From the NCBI GenBank assembly GCA_963847665.1, contig CAWKAO010000002.1, positions 310,001-374,000 of the forward strand: DNA of 64,000 nucleotides, given 5' to 3'. Position 1 is the first letter of the stretch. Every line of letters starts with the position of its first letter. The notes under the pieces are model-generated. The model did not search any database, was not told the DNA's origin, and saw only the letters and a program-made list of their open reading frames with translations. The stretch is from CAWKAO01 sp963847665. GTDB taxonomy: Bacteria; Actinomycetota; Humimicrobiia; Humimicrobiales; Humimicrobiaceae. Below, piece after piece: positions 1 through 6,183 of this stretch. The translations under genes were made by a program, and so were the position numbers.

Positions 1-111
1 TCCATCACAACAATTTACTTTCATAACTTCTGATTTACTATAGGCTGAACATCCTACTCCAAGACTGATTACAAGTATCAACACTAATGATAATATTAAC
101 TTGCTACCCAT
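1..111 (-). CDS. Partial lipoprotein or exported protein (N-terminus only)
   Basis: The minus strand reads 37 uninterrupted codons from an ATG at 111 to the window edge. A good Shine-Dalgarno site (GAGGAGG, about 119-125) lies just upstream. The N-terminus is MGSK followed by a hydrophobic stretch and then GVGCSAYS, so this looks like a signal peptide with a lipobox-like cysteine at residue 21, although Gly at -3 is not ideal. Two more cysteines (NCCDG) follow near residue 34. The rest lies outside the window, so function is unknown. It sits directly behind the hairpin and T-run at 142-173, an arrangement that suggests control by transcription attenuation. Confidence 0.55.
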   Translation of the reverse strand, partial: MGSKLILSLVLILVISLGVGCSAYSKSEVMKVNCCDG

Positions 112-141
112 ATTAATACCTCCTCATTTAAGTAACACTTT

Positions 142-173
142 AAAATAAAAAAACCGACTTATTTAGTCGGTTT
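142..173 (-). terminator. Intrinsic terminator or attenuator ahead of the partial lipoprotein
   Basis: AAACCGACT (151-159) and AGTCGGTTT (165-173) form a perfect 9 bp stem with a 5 nt loop. Read on the minus strand the stem runs directly into T-rich sequence (150-142). It ends about 17 nt before the Shine-Dalgarno site of the minus-strand gene at 111, so it would terminate leader transcripts rather than mark the end of a gene. Confidence 0.6.
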
Positions 174-180
174 CGCTATT

Positions 181-240
181 AGCTTAAGCTTTTCTATACA
201 ATTGGCGACCAATTATATTAGGAGAAGCCTCAATGCTACT
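181..240 (-). promoter_or_regulatory. Palindrome-rich leader, possible cis-regulatory RNA
   Basis: Between the attenuator and an AT-rich stretch lie two more inverted repeats: AGCTTAAGCT (181-190) and AATTGG-CGA-CCAATT (200-214). The segment GGAGAAGCC follows at 221-229. With the terminator this gives three hairpins in about 90 nt on the minus strand, upstream of the partial lipoprotein. I could not match it to a riboswitch family I know (c-di-GMP-I, cobalamin and fluoride were considered). From 241 to 341 I see only AT-rich sequence. Confidence 0.3.
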
Positions 241-341
241 AAATTTATTTTTCTATTAAATTCTATGATTAATATTATTTAATTCAATTATAATACAGGT
301 ATAGTAAATATCAAATTTATATCAAAAATTTCTCCAGACTT

Positions 342-386
342 GTTAATGCTTTAAAAAATGGTTCGAAATTTCGTAACTCGGGGCAG
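342..386 (+). repeat. Dispersed ~45 bp repeat, copy 1 (divergent)
   Basis: The core is TTAAAAAATGGTTCGAAATT followed by TCGTAACTCGG. It shares the left two thirds with the copies at 1484-1533 and 2225-2272 and diverges in the right third. The right-end motif TGGCCAGCCA appears separately at 451-460, as if this copy were split or rearranged. All copies have the same orientation. No gene is supported from 387 to 569. Confidence 0.55.
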
Positions 387-569
387 ACATATAATACACT
401 TAATATTTAATAATAACCCTCATCTCAAAAGTTCTTACTATCGACAAACGTGGCCAGCCAAACCTTTAATGAATATTCAAAATTACTAATTTCTAAAATT
501 TGTTTTATTCTAGAGTTTCCGATAGTATGATTTTTATCGGCATTAGTATAAAACTAAGAGGTTTAATTT

Positions 570-668
570 TTGACTATACCCAAATTTTTTGCAATTTTTT
601 TACCAATTATTGCTATTATTATAACTACAATTGTTATTGTTTTTATGAATAATAAAAAGATAAAATAG
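570..668 (+). CDS. Small single-span membrane peptide (32 aa), tentative
   Basis: A TTG-started frame of 32 codons runs from 570 to a TAG at 666-668. AAGAGG at about 556-561 gives an 8 nt Shine-Dalgarno spacing. The peptide begins MTIPKFFAIF, continues as one long Ile/Val/Leu/Thr-rich hydrophobic segment and ends in the basic tail NNKKIK, which is the layout of a one-span inner membrane peptide with a positive cytoplasmic end. It lies 38 bp upstream of the HAD gene on the same strand. I recognise no family; it could be a chance frame in AT-rich DNA. Confidence 0.3.
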   Translation: MTIPKFFAIFLPIIAIIITTIVIVFMNNKKIK

Positions 669-706
669 AAAAAACTATTTTCTTACACAATCACAAATAA
701 ACAGTA

Positions 707-1396
707 ATGTTAGATATAAAAATTATATTATTTGATATTGATGGTACCCTTGTAGATTCCAAAAAAGTAATTATAGATGCAGCAAATTATACTCTTCTAA
801 ATCTGGGATTTACACAAAAAAAGGAAGAAGAAATAATTAATCATCTAGGTTTTGAAGTCAGTTATTTAATTTCCAGACTTACTGGTTCCAATGATCCAGC
901 TCTTATAATTAAGGGAGTAAAAATTTTTAAGGGATATTGGGGCGAACATATTACTACTGATTCAATGCTATTCAAGGGAGTTGTAGAAACACTGGATTAT
1001 ATGAAAAGTAAGGAAATGATAATTACAAGTAATGGGATAAGAAAAGTCATTGAAATAATGCTTAATAATTTTAGGATTAGAAAATATTTTAAAGAAATAA
1101 TATCGGGTGATGAACCAGATTGTGTAAAACCAACAGCATGCCCAATAAATATGGTATTTGACCGCTTTAAAGTGGAAAATAGAGCTGTAGATAAAAACAG
1201 GATTATGATTGTAGGAGATATGGATATTGATATTAAAGCTGGAAAAAATGCTGGAATAAAGACCTGTGGGGTTACTTATGGAATAGGAAAAAAGGAGGAT
1301 ATTATAAATGCTAAACCAGATTTTTTAATAGATGATATTTCTGAGTTAAAAAATATTATTAAAAAATCCAATAGTTTGGATAAGAATAAAAAATAG
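707..1396 (+). CDS. HAD-superfamily phosphatase (phosphoglycolate phosphatase-like)
   Basis: This 229-residue protein has the full set of HAD hydrolase motifs. Motif I is FDIDGTLVD with nucleophile Asp10 and general acid Asp12, motif II is ITSN (Thr107-Asn109), motif III is Lys141 in VKP, and motif IV is VGDMDID around Asp171 and Asp175. An alpha-helical cap (about 20-90) sits between motifs I and II, as in phosphoglycolate phosphatase and related C1-cap enzymes. Such enzymes dephosphorylate small phosphorylated metabolites in the cytoplasm; the substrate cannot be read from sequence. No clear Shine-Dalgarno site precedes the ATG. The gene lies between repeat copies 1 and 2 and is AT-rich like the surrounding accessory DNA. 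Confidence 0.8.
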   Translation: MLDIKIILFDIDGTLVDSKKVIIDAANYTLLNLGFTQKKEEEIINHLGFEVSYLISRLTGSNDPALIIKGVKIFKGYWGEHITTDSMLFKGVVETLDYMKSKEMIITSNGIRKVIEIMLNNFRIRKYFKEIISGDEPDCVKPTACPINMVFDRFKVENRAVDKNRIMIVGDMDIDIKAGKNAGIKTCGVTYGIGKKEDIINAKPDFLIDDISELKNIIKKSNSLDKNKK

Positions 1397-1446
1397 CAAA
1401 TCAATTGCGCTTAAATTTAGATCTCATAGAATATTATTGAAAAAGG

Positions 1447-1478
1447 AAAACCAAAACATGATGGTTTTATTTTTTTTA
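1447..1478 (+). terminator. Weak intrinsic terminator after the HAD gene
   Basis: AAAACCA (1447-1453) pairs with TGGTTTT (1462-1468) around an 8 nt loop, and a run of eight T follows (1470-1477). The stem has only two G-C pairs, so strength is doubtful, but position and T-run fit the end of the gene at 1396. Confidence 0.35.
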
Positions 1479-1483
1479 AGATA

Positions 1484-1533
1484 ATTAATTCTTTTAAAAA
1501 AAGGTTCGAAATTTCACTACCCTTGCCAGCCAA
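1484..1533 (+). repeat. Dispersed ~45 bp repeat, copy 2
   Basis: It contains GGTTCGAAATTTCACTACCC then TTGCCAGCC, nearly identical to the copy at 2225-2272. About 10 bp downstream AAATTCGAACC (1541-1551) is an inverted partner of the GGTTCGAAATTT segment with one base difference, so this copy can form a larger hairpin. It lies between the HAD gene and the toxin-antitoxin pair. Nothing else is seen up to 1709. Confidence 0.6.
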
Positions 1534-1709
1534 AGCATACAAATTCGAACCAATATATTTTAGCTCTTCAATAAATTCCAGAAATGCCCTTATAAATATA
1601 ATATCTCTTGCAATTCTATCAATTAAGAATAAAATATATAATTGAATTATAGAACACTATAATAGACTATAGTATTTAATAAATTATTAATTGTAAATGG
1701 TGAAACAAA

Positions 1710-1931
1710 ATGGCAACAAGTATACAAATAAGTGAAGAATTAAAAAAGGCATTGGCTAAAAAAAAGCTCTCTGAAAGAGAAACATACGAAAATATCATCT
1801 GGGACTTGCTTGAAGATAATATGGAAGTTAATGAACAAACAAAAAAAGAACTGGAGCAATCAAGAAAAGAAATAAAAGAGGGTAAAACCATAACACTTAC
1901 ACAATTAAAACAAGAGCTTAATATAAAATAG
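1710..1931 (+). CDS. Antitoxin of a RelE-type toxin-antitoxin pair
   Basis: This 73-residue, highly charged, helix-rich protein starts MATSIQISEELKKALAKKKL. That is the pattern of small VapB/RelB-like antitoxins common in archaea and anaerobes: a short N-terminal strand for DNA binding, then a helical C-terminus that wraps the toxin. It lies 8 bp upstream of a RelE/ParE-like toxin, the usual antitoxin-first order. Toxin-antitoxin operons of this kind are autoregulated by the antitoxin; the AT-rich upstream sequence contains ACTATAGT-like palindromic stretches (about 1660-1675), but an operator is only a guess. The Shine-Dalgarno match is weak. Confidence 0.7.
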   Translation: MATSIQISEELKKALAKKKLSERETYENIIWDLLEDNMEVNEQTKKELEQSRKEIKEGKTITLTQLKQELNIK

Positions 1932-1939
1932 GATATCTG

Positions 1940-2200
1940 GTGATTTTATTGTATGAGATAATATTCTCCTTAAAAGCAAAAAAACAACTTTTAAAACTGG
2001 AAAAAAGTATCCAAGAAAGAATAATTTCTTCGCTTGAGCGGATAAGAATAAGACCTGAAGCTTTTGTTAATAAGTTAGTTGGTAATCCCGGCTATAAACT
2101 TAGAGTCGGGGATTACAGGGTTATAATGGATATTGATAATAATAAACTTCTTGTACTTGTTATTAAGGTTGGCCATAGAAAAAACATATATAATATTTAA
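1940..2200 (+). CDS. RelE/ParE-family toxin (mRNA interferase-like)
   Basis: This 86-residue protein has the RelE fold pattern: FSLKAKKQLLKLEKSIQERI near the N-terminus (two helices), PEAFVNKLVGNPGYKLRVGDYRVIMDI in the middle (beta strands with the conserved KLRVGDYRV motif), and VIKVGHRKNIYNI at the end with the terminal catalytic-type basic residues His and Arg. Family members cleave mRNA at the ribosome or inhibit gyrase and are neutralised by the upstream antitoxin. The start is GTG at 1940, 8 bp after the antitoxin stop. The catalytic Arg/His set looks complete, so it is probably active. It is bounded by repeat copies 2 and 3. Confidence 0.78.
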   Translation: MILLYEIIFSLKAKKQLLKLEKSIQERIISSLERIRIRPEAFVNKLVGNPGYKLRVGDYRVIMDIDNNKLLVLVIKVGHRKNIYNI

Positions 2201-2224
2201 CTTCCTAATATATCCACCAATTTA

Positions 2225-2272
2225 CTTAATTCCCTTAAAAAATGGTTCGAAATTTCACTACCTTGGCCAGCT
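2225..2272 (+). repeat. Dispersed ~45 bp repeat, copy 3
   Basis: TTAAAAAATGGTTCGAAATT followed by TCACTACCTTGGCCAGC closely matches copy 2. It includes two short palindromes, TTCGAA and TGGCCA. It lies 24 bp after the toxin stop and 100 bp before a transposase remnant. Confidence 0.6.
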
Positions 2273-2375
2273 AATCTTATTTGCAAATATGCAGTAGTAG
2301 CCGCAGCTATCAGGTATGGCATCTCCCAAAGGCCTCTCTTGCCGGGCAATTTCACAAAACAGAACTACCCAGAGA

Positions 2376-2459
2376 TACAAGATAAGTAAACTTCCTGAGA
2401 TGAGGGATGAATTGTTAAACGCTGAGATCTTTGATACCATGGCCGAGCTGCGGTTTTAA
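2376..2459 (+). pseudogene. Remnant of an IS3-type transposase (integrase core)
   Basis: The frame ending at TAA 2457-2459 reads EMRDELLNAEIFDTMAEL. This resembles the LRDELLNGEIF-type segment near the end of the DDE integrase core of IS3-family OrfB, after the catalytic Glu helix. Only about 28 codons remain, with no start codon and no inverted repeats that I can see. A short open stretch in another frame just upstream (about 2290-2380) has no recognisable homology. The remnant suggests past IS activity. The remaining sequence from 2460 to 2592 is AT-rich leader for the LysM gene. Confidence 0.4.
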
Positions 2460-2592
2460 TTGAAAGATGGAGGACTTATTACAATACCATATTTAACTAA
2501 AATTATGGTCAATATCTAAATTACTTACTATACTGTTTATATTAGGTACTTTTAATCTTAAAAATCAAGTAAAATTAAAAAAGGAGCCTAAA

Positions 2593-2970
2593 ATGTATAA
2601 TAATCAATATAAAATGATTTCTGTAATTGTCATATTATCTTTTCTTATTGTTTTTATGGCAGTTTCGTGTAAAGCCGCCCCTGTAGAAACAATAGAATCT
2701 GAAACTATTGCTACAGAGGCAACACCTCCCGAGACCACACCTGTAACTGAAGTGACTATTTCAACTGATAAAACTCAGAACTTTATTGCAGAATATACAG
2801 TCCAAAGTGGTGATACCTTAGGCCAGATTGCTAAAAACTTTTATGGTTATGACAGCCAGCCATATTGGGAACTAATTTATGAAGCAAATAAAGATACAAT
2901 AGAAAGTGCTAGTCTTATTTTCCCTGGGCAGATTCTCAAAATCCCGGAACTGCCTGAAGAAATGAAATAA
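2593..2970 (+). CDS. LysM-domain lipoprotein
   Basis: This 125-residue lipoprotein has a signal peptide ending in the lipobox AVSC (Cys26), a Thr/Glu/Pro-rich linker (about 30-65) and one LysM domain (about 67-120) with the hallmark YTVQSGDTLGQIAKNFYG and the closing IFPGQILKIP. LysM binds peptidoglycan N-acetylglucosamine, so the protein should tether to the membrane outer face and to the wall. A Shine-Dalgarno AAGGAG lies at about 2581-2586. There is no catalytic domain, so it is likely structural or an accessory to wall enzymes. It begins a run of small envelope proteins on the plus strand. Confidence 0.85.
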   Translation: MYNNQYKMISVIVILSFLIVFMAVSCKAAPVETIESETIATEATPPETTPVTEVTISTDKTQNFIAEYTVQSGDTLGQIAKNFYGYDSQPYWELIYEANKDTIESASLIFPGQILKIPELPEEMK

Positions 2971-3055
2971 TAATAGTTTATCCTAATTTTATAACCACAA
3001 ATATAAATTTAAATTAGCCAGTGTTTTTGCCTCAAAGAATTTAGGCTTTCATGTG

Positions 3056-3226
3056 ATGAAATCAAATTATACTGCTGTTGGATTTGTTGAGGGTAGGCAA
3101 AAAGAGTATAATGAAGTCAAAATTGAAGAAGATATGACCAAACTAGACGAGATCTTAGAAAGCAAGGATTCCACAAAACCAGATGAACCAAAAGATATAA
3201 GATCAGTTGAGGATGACAATAATTAA
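3056..3226 (+). CDS. Small hypothetical protein or remnant (56 aa)
   Basis: An open frame from ATG 3056 (or GTG 3053) ends at TAA 3224-3226. It reads MKSNYTAVGFVEGRQKEYNE and then an acidic/lysine-rich tail (KPDEPKDIRSVEDDNN). The same frame stays open upstream without a start codon to about 2990, so this may be the tail of a decayed gene. The Shine-Dalgarno match is poor (AGG at 3043-3045). I recognise no family. It sits between the LysM and YtxH genes. Confidence 0.3.
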   Translation: MKSNYTAVGFVEGRQKEYNEVKIEEDMTKLDEILESKDSTKPDEPKDIRSVEDDNN

Positions 3227-3258
3227 AAAGTAAGCCAGTATATTAAAAGGAGGCTTAA

Positions 3259-3612
3259 ATGAATGAAGAAAGTAAGGAAAACATAGAGGAAAAGGCTGGT
3301 TCTTCTGTAAATCCTAAAGAGAAGAATTATGCGGGTGCAATTATTGCAACACTTCTTTCAGGAATTGCTATTGGTGTAGTAACTGGATTATTAATTGCAC
3401 CAAAGAAGGGTGAAAAAATTAGAAAAGAAATAAAAGATAAAAGTATAGAACTAATTGATACCAGTAAGAAGACAATTACAGACACAATAGATAAGACAAA
3501 GGAATTTACCAAAGAGAGTGTAGGCAAGTTTGAAAAAATAAAAAAGATAATTGCCCCCAAAAAAAATTCAAAGCAAAAGAAAATAGATAAAGAAGTAGAA
3601 GAATTCTTATAA
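3259..3612 (+). CDS. YtxH-like small membrane protein
   Basis: This 117-residue protein has an acidic N-terminus, one glycine-rich hydrophobic segment (about 25-47: YAGAIIATLLSGIAIGVVTG then LLIAPKKGEK) and a long lysine-rich, probably helical C-terminus with repeated TKEFTKES and TIDKTK elements. The segment followed by APKKGEKIRKEIKDK is the signature of the YtxH/general-stress family. These proteins are membrane-anchored and stress-linked, with no known enzymatic activity. A strong Shine-Dalgarno AAGGAGG (about 3248-3254) sets the start. The upstream gene and the next lipoprotein share strand and close spacing, consistent with an envelope-stress group. Confidence 0.75.
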   Translation: MNEESKENIEEKAGSSVNPKEKNYAGAIIATLLSGIAIGVVTGLLIAPKKGEKIRKEIKDKSIELIDTSKKTITDTIDKTKEFTKESVGKFEKIKKIIAPKKNSKQKKIDKEVEEFL

Positions 3613-3657
3613 TAATAAACTTACAAAATATCAGAAGCAAAATAAAGGAAATATAAA

Positions 3658-3999
3658 ATGAAGCCAATTAATAAAAAGTTAATAGTTGTAATTTTGCTAC
3701 TCCTTATCTTTTCAATGTTCTTTATCGGTTGCTCTGCTAAATATGTAGTCGTCTCCTGGAAAGTCAACGAAGATGCTTTAAAAAATGCTCAGGAAGATTT
3801 AGATTTAGCAAAGTTAATTGGAGATGAATCACTGATAAAATTTTTCGAAAGTAAAGTAAATAAAGTTGTAAATTATCCTGTAAAAGAAGAATTTGCAGCA
3901 AGGAAGATAATTGATTACTCAAGTACTAGTGTTTGGTTTATAGATTCTCAAGGTAATGAGAAGTTTATAACATCTGAAAAAATCGAAATACAGAAATAA
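3658..3999 (+). CDS. Small lipoprotein of unknown function
   Basis: This 113-residue protein has a lipoprotein signal peptide: KPINKKL, a hydrophobic core, and the lipobox FIGC with Cys25. The mature part is about 88 residues, with an acidic helix (NEDALKNAQEDLDLAKLIGD) and C-terminal strands ending FITSEKIEIQK. I recognise no domain. AAGGAA lies upstream at suitable spacing. It ends two bases before the broken Rrf2 gene, so the two may have been co-transcribed. Confidence 0.6.
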   Translation: MKPINKKLIVVILLLLIFSMFFIGCSAKYVVVSWKVNEDALKNAQEDLDLAKLIGDESLIKFFESKVNKVVNYPVKEEFAARKIIDYSSTSVWFIDSQGNEKFITSEKIEIQK

Positions 4000-4000
4000 C

Positions 4001-4387
4001 TCGACAAGACTTATGCTTGAGCTAGCTTTAAGTTACAAATAAAGGCCTATTCTATTAAGTGAAATATCAAAATCACAGGATATTTCACTTAAATATCTAC
4101 AACAGTTGATTATTCCACTAAAAGTAGCAGGTCTGATTAGAAGCACAAGAGGGTCACACGGTGGTTACTTCTTATCAAGGCATCCAAAAGAGATAAGGCT
4201 AAGTGAAATAATTATTGCAGTAGAAGGTTCTTTAACTTTGGTGGAGTGTGTCAATTATCCAGATGTATGTAACAAATCTACTGATTGTGTAACGAGAGAT
4301 ATATGGTCTGAGATAAGCAAAACAATTTTTGATGCCTTTGATAAATATATTTTAGAAGACCTGGTTAAAAAGTCTAAGGCAAAATAG
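4001..4387 (+). pseudogene. Rrf2-family transcriptional regulator, broken N-terminus
   Basis: From 4001 one frame reads STRLMLELALSYK, an in-frame TAA (4040-4042), then RPILLSEISKSQDISLKYLQ and on through STRGSHGGYFLSRHP to the stop at 4387. This is an Rrf2/IscR-type winged helix regulator. The recognition helix, the GSxGGY wing and three cysteines (ECVNYPDVC then NKSTDC) that bind an Fe-S cluster in IscR-like members are all retained. The N-terminus lacks a start codon, appears internally shortened (a YGLR-type segment is missing after STR) and carries the stop. A TTG at 4106 could give a 93-residue product without the full DNA-binding domain. It is therefore a pseudogene, or hit by a base error. 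The stretch from 4388 to 4521 shows nothing clear. Confidence 0.7.
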
Positions 4388-4521
4388 GGAATTTAAAAAG
4401 ATTAGCATATAAACCTTGGATGACTTTGAAGAAATATATTTCAGATTATCGCGACTGATATGATAAAAAACTAAAACAACGAAATTCAGCAGATTGCAAA
4501 TTGCAGTACCGGTAACCAAAC

Positions 4522-5148
4522 TTATTTTTTAGCAATGTGCACTTTCACAAATGGTAAGATTAATTTGCTGGCAATATAATTCAGTTTTGCTCTTGAAAAG
4601 AAATTTTTAAATTCCTGGGTGCTGTAATATTTTACATGTTCCTGTTCTGTTTTTTTAAATCCCTTATCGATCATCATGGTAAGAAAGTTATCGGTAGTTA
4701 CATCCAGAATATAGAGTTCTCCTCCCTTCTTCAATACCCTGAAGACTTCATTTAACACTTTTAATGGATCAAGGTAATGATGGAAAGAGTTGGTACAAAT
4801 GACCAGTTCAAATATATTATCTTCAAAAGGTAAGATTTCGGCATCAGCCTGCAAGAAAAATACATTTTTATTATTTACTGAATTTACTTTTGCCTTCTCA
4901 ATCATCTTTGGAGAAAGGTCGATCCCAAAAGCTTTACCATTTTCTGTTATTATTTTTGAGGCATATCGAACTGCCCAACCTGTGCCACAACCAATATCTA
5001 AAAAGTAATCTTTTTCCTTAAGAGCCGTTAAAGAAATAGTCCTTTTTTGCATATATCGAAAAAAGTCATATATTTTCATATCGAATGATTTCGCCCACGA
5101 ATCCCATTTTTGCTTGTTTAATTCAATATGCTCTTTTTCATTTTTCAT
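4522..5148 (-). CDS. Class I SAM-dependent methyltransferase (UbiE-like)
   Basis: This 208-residue protein has a Rossmann-type methyltransferase core: motif I LDIGCGTGWA (50-59), acidic residue Asp77 in FGIDLSP that binds the SAM ribose, ADAEILPFED (101-110) and the post-III motif FRVLKKGGELYILDV (136-150). The pattern matches UbiE/Methyltransf_11 enzymes. The substrate is unknown and the C-terminus is short, with no fused domain. It is transcribed divergently from the aldo/keto reductase; the 154 bp between them is AT-rich and should hold both promoters. Confidence 0.8.
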   Translation of the reverse strand: MKNEKEHIELNKQKWDSWAKSFDMKIYDFFRYMQKRTISLTALKEKDYFLDIGCGTGWAVRYASKIITENGKAFGIDLSPKMIEKAKVNSVNNKNVFFLQADAEILPFEDNIFELVICTNSFHHYLDPLKVLNEVFRVLKKGGELYILDVTTDNFLTMMIDKGFKKTEQEHVKYYSTQEFKNFFSRAKLNYIASKLILPFVKVHIAKK

Positions 5149-5302
5149 AGTTAGAGATTATAGATAACTTGTTACATATTTAGTAGCATAAAATCTGAAC
5201 GGGGTTTTATCCAAAATTTATTTTTTTATTTGAAAATTAAAATTATAATAGTTTATATTATTAAACTTTTTTAAATAAAACTTAGGGAATCGGGGTGCAG
5301 TT

Positions 5303-6169
5303 ATGGAAAAGAGGGTTTTAGGAAAAACTGCTGAAATGCTTTCAATAATAGGCTTTGGCGGAATTGTGGTGACAAATGAGACTGGAAAGGATGCTTCAAG
5401 ATTTGTTTCAACAGCTGTTGATCGTGGGATAAATTATTTTGATGTTGCACCGGAATATGGAAATGCTCAGGAAATGCTTGGGCCTGCCCTTAAGCCTTAC
5501 CGGGAAAAAGTTTTCCTGGCCTGTAAAACACACGAGATGTCTGCAAAGGGCGCAGAAAGAGAACTGAAGGATTCACTGATAAAACTCCAGACAGATCACT
5601 TTGATCTTTACCAGATACACCAGGTCACGACTTTGCAAGAGGTCAATAAAATAATGGGACCGGGCGGTGCCTTAGAATTTTTTATCAGGGCAAAAGAAAA
5701 AGGATATGTAAAGTATCTTGGTTTTACCGCTCACTCTGAGGAAGCAGCGATCGCTATGATAGATTCATATGATTTCACCAGTATTTTATTTCCGTTTAAC
5801 TGGTCTTTATGGTTTAAAGATGACTTTGGTCCTGCTGTTTTTAAAGCAGCAAAAGAAAAAGGAACAGGGTTACTTGCATTAAAAGCTATGGCAAAAGGTA
5901 TCTGGCAATCTAACGATAGGGGAAAATGGAATAAATGCTGGTATGAACCTCTTGATGATTTTGAAGAAGCCTCCCTGGCCCTTCGTTTTACACTTTCACT
6001 CCCGGTTACATCTGCCGTATCGCCAAGTAATGCCGGGCTTTTATGGCTGGCTTGTGATATAGCTGATAATTTTAAACATATATCTTCTGAGGAGAAAGAA
6101 ATCCTGAAAATGAGAGCACAAAGTATTGATACTCTGACTAAGGAGCTTCTGATCCCATATGAGATTTAA
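5303..6169 (+). CDS. Aldo/keto reductase
   Basis: This 288-residue enzyme of the aldo/keto reductase superfamily should reduce carbonyl compounds with NADPH in the cytoplasm. The catalytic tetrad is visible as Asp47 (YFDVAP), Tyr52 (EYGNA), Lys75 (LACKT) and His106 (DLYQIHQV). The (alpha/beta)8 barrel continues through GFTAHSEEAA and ALKAMAKG. The C-terminal Fe-S segment found in some family members (CxxCxxC) is absent. A GGGG-type Shine-Dalgarno site about 10 nt upstream supports the ATG. It converges with the LVIVD gene with a 14 bp gap. Confidence 0.88.
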   Translation: MEKRVLGKTAEMLSIIGFGGIVVTNETGKDASRFVSTAVDRGINYFDVAPEYGNAQEMLGPALKPYREKVFLACKTHEMSAKGAERELKDSLIKLQTDHFDLYQIHQVTTLQEVNKIMGPGGALEFFIRAKEKGYVKYLGFTAHSEEAAIAMIDSYDFTSILFPFNWSLWFKDDFGPAVFKAAKEKGTGLLALKAMAKGIWQSNDRGKWNKCWYEPLDDFEEASLALRFTLSLPVTSAVSPSNAGLLWLACDIADNFKHISSEEKEILKMRAQSIDTLTKELLIPYEI

Positions 6170-6183
6170 TAAGAAGTTCTAAA

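Noticed and set aside
351..388. tRNA fragment suggested by GGTTCGAAATT in the dispersed repeats
   Set aside because: No acceptor, D or anticodon arm can be folded around any copy; only the T-loop-like GGTTCGAA is shared.
2258..2440. 60-residue minus-strand frame over the repeat and transposase remnant
   Set aside because: No ribosome site or recognisable family, and it overlaps the repeat and the plus-strand transposase scar.
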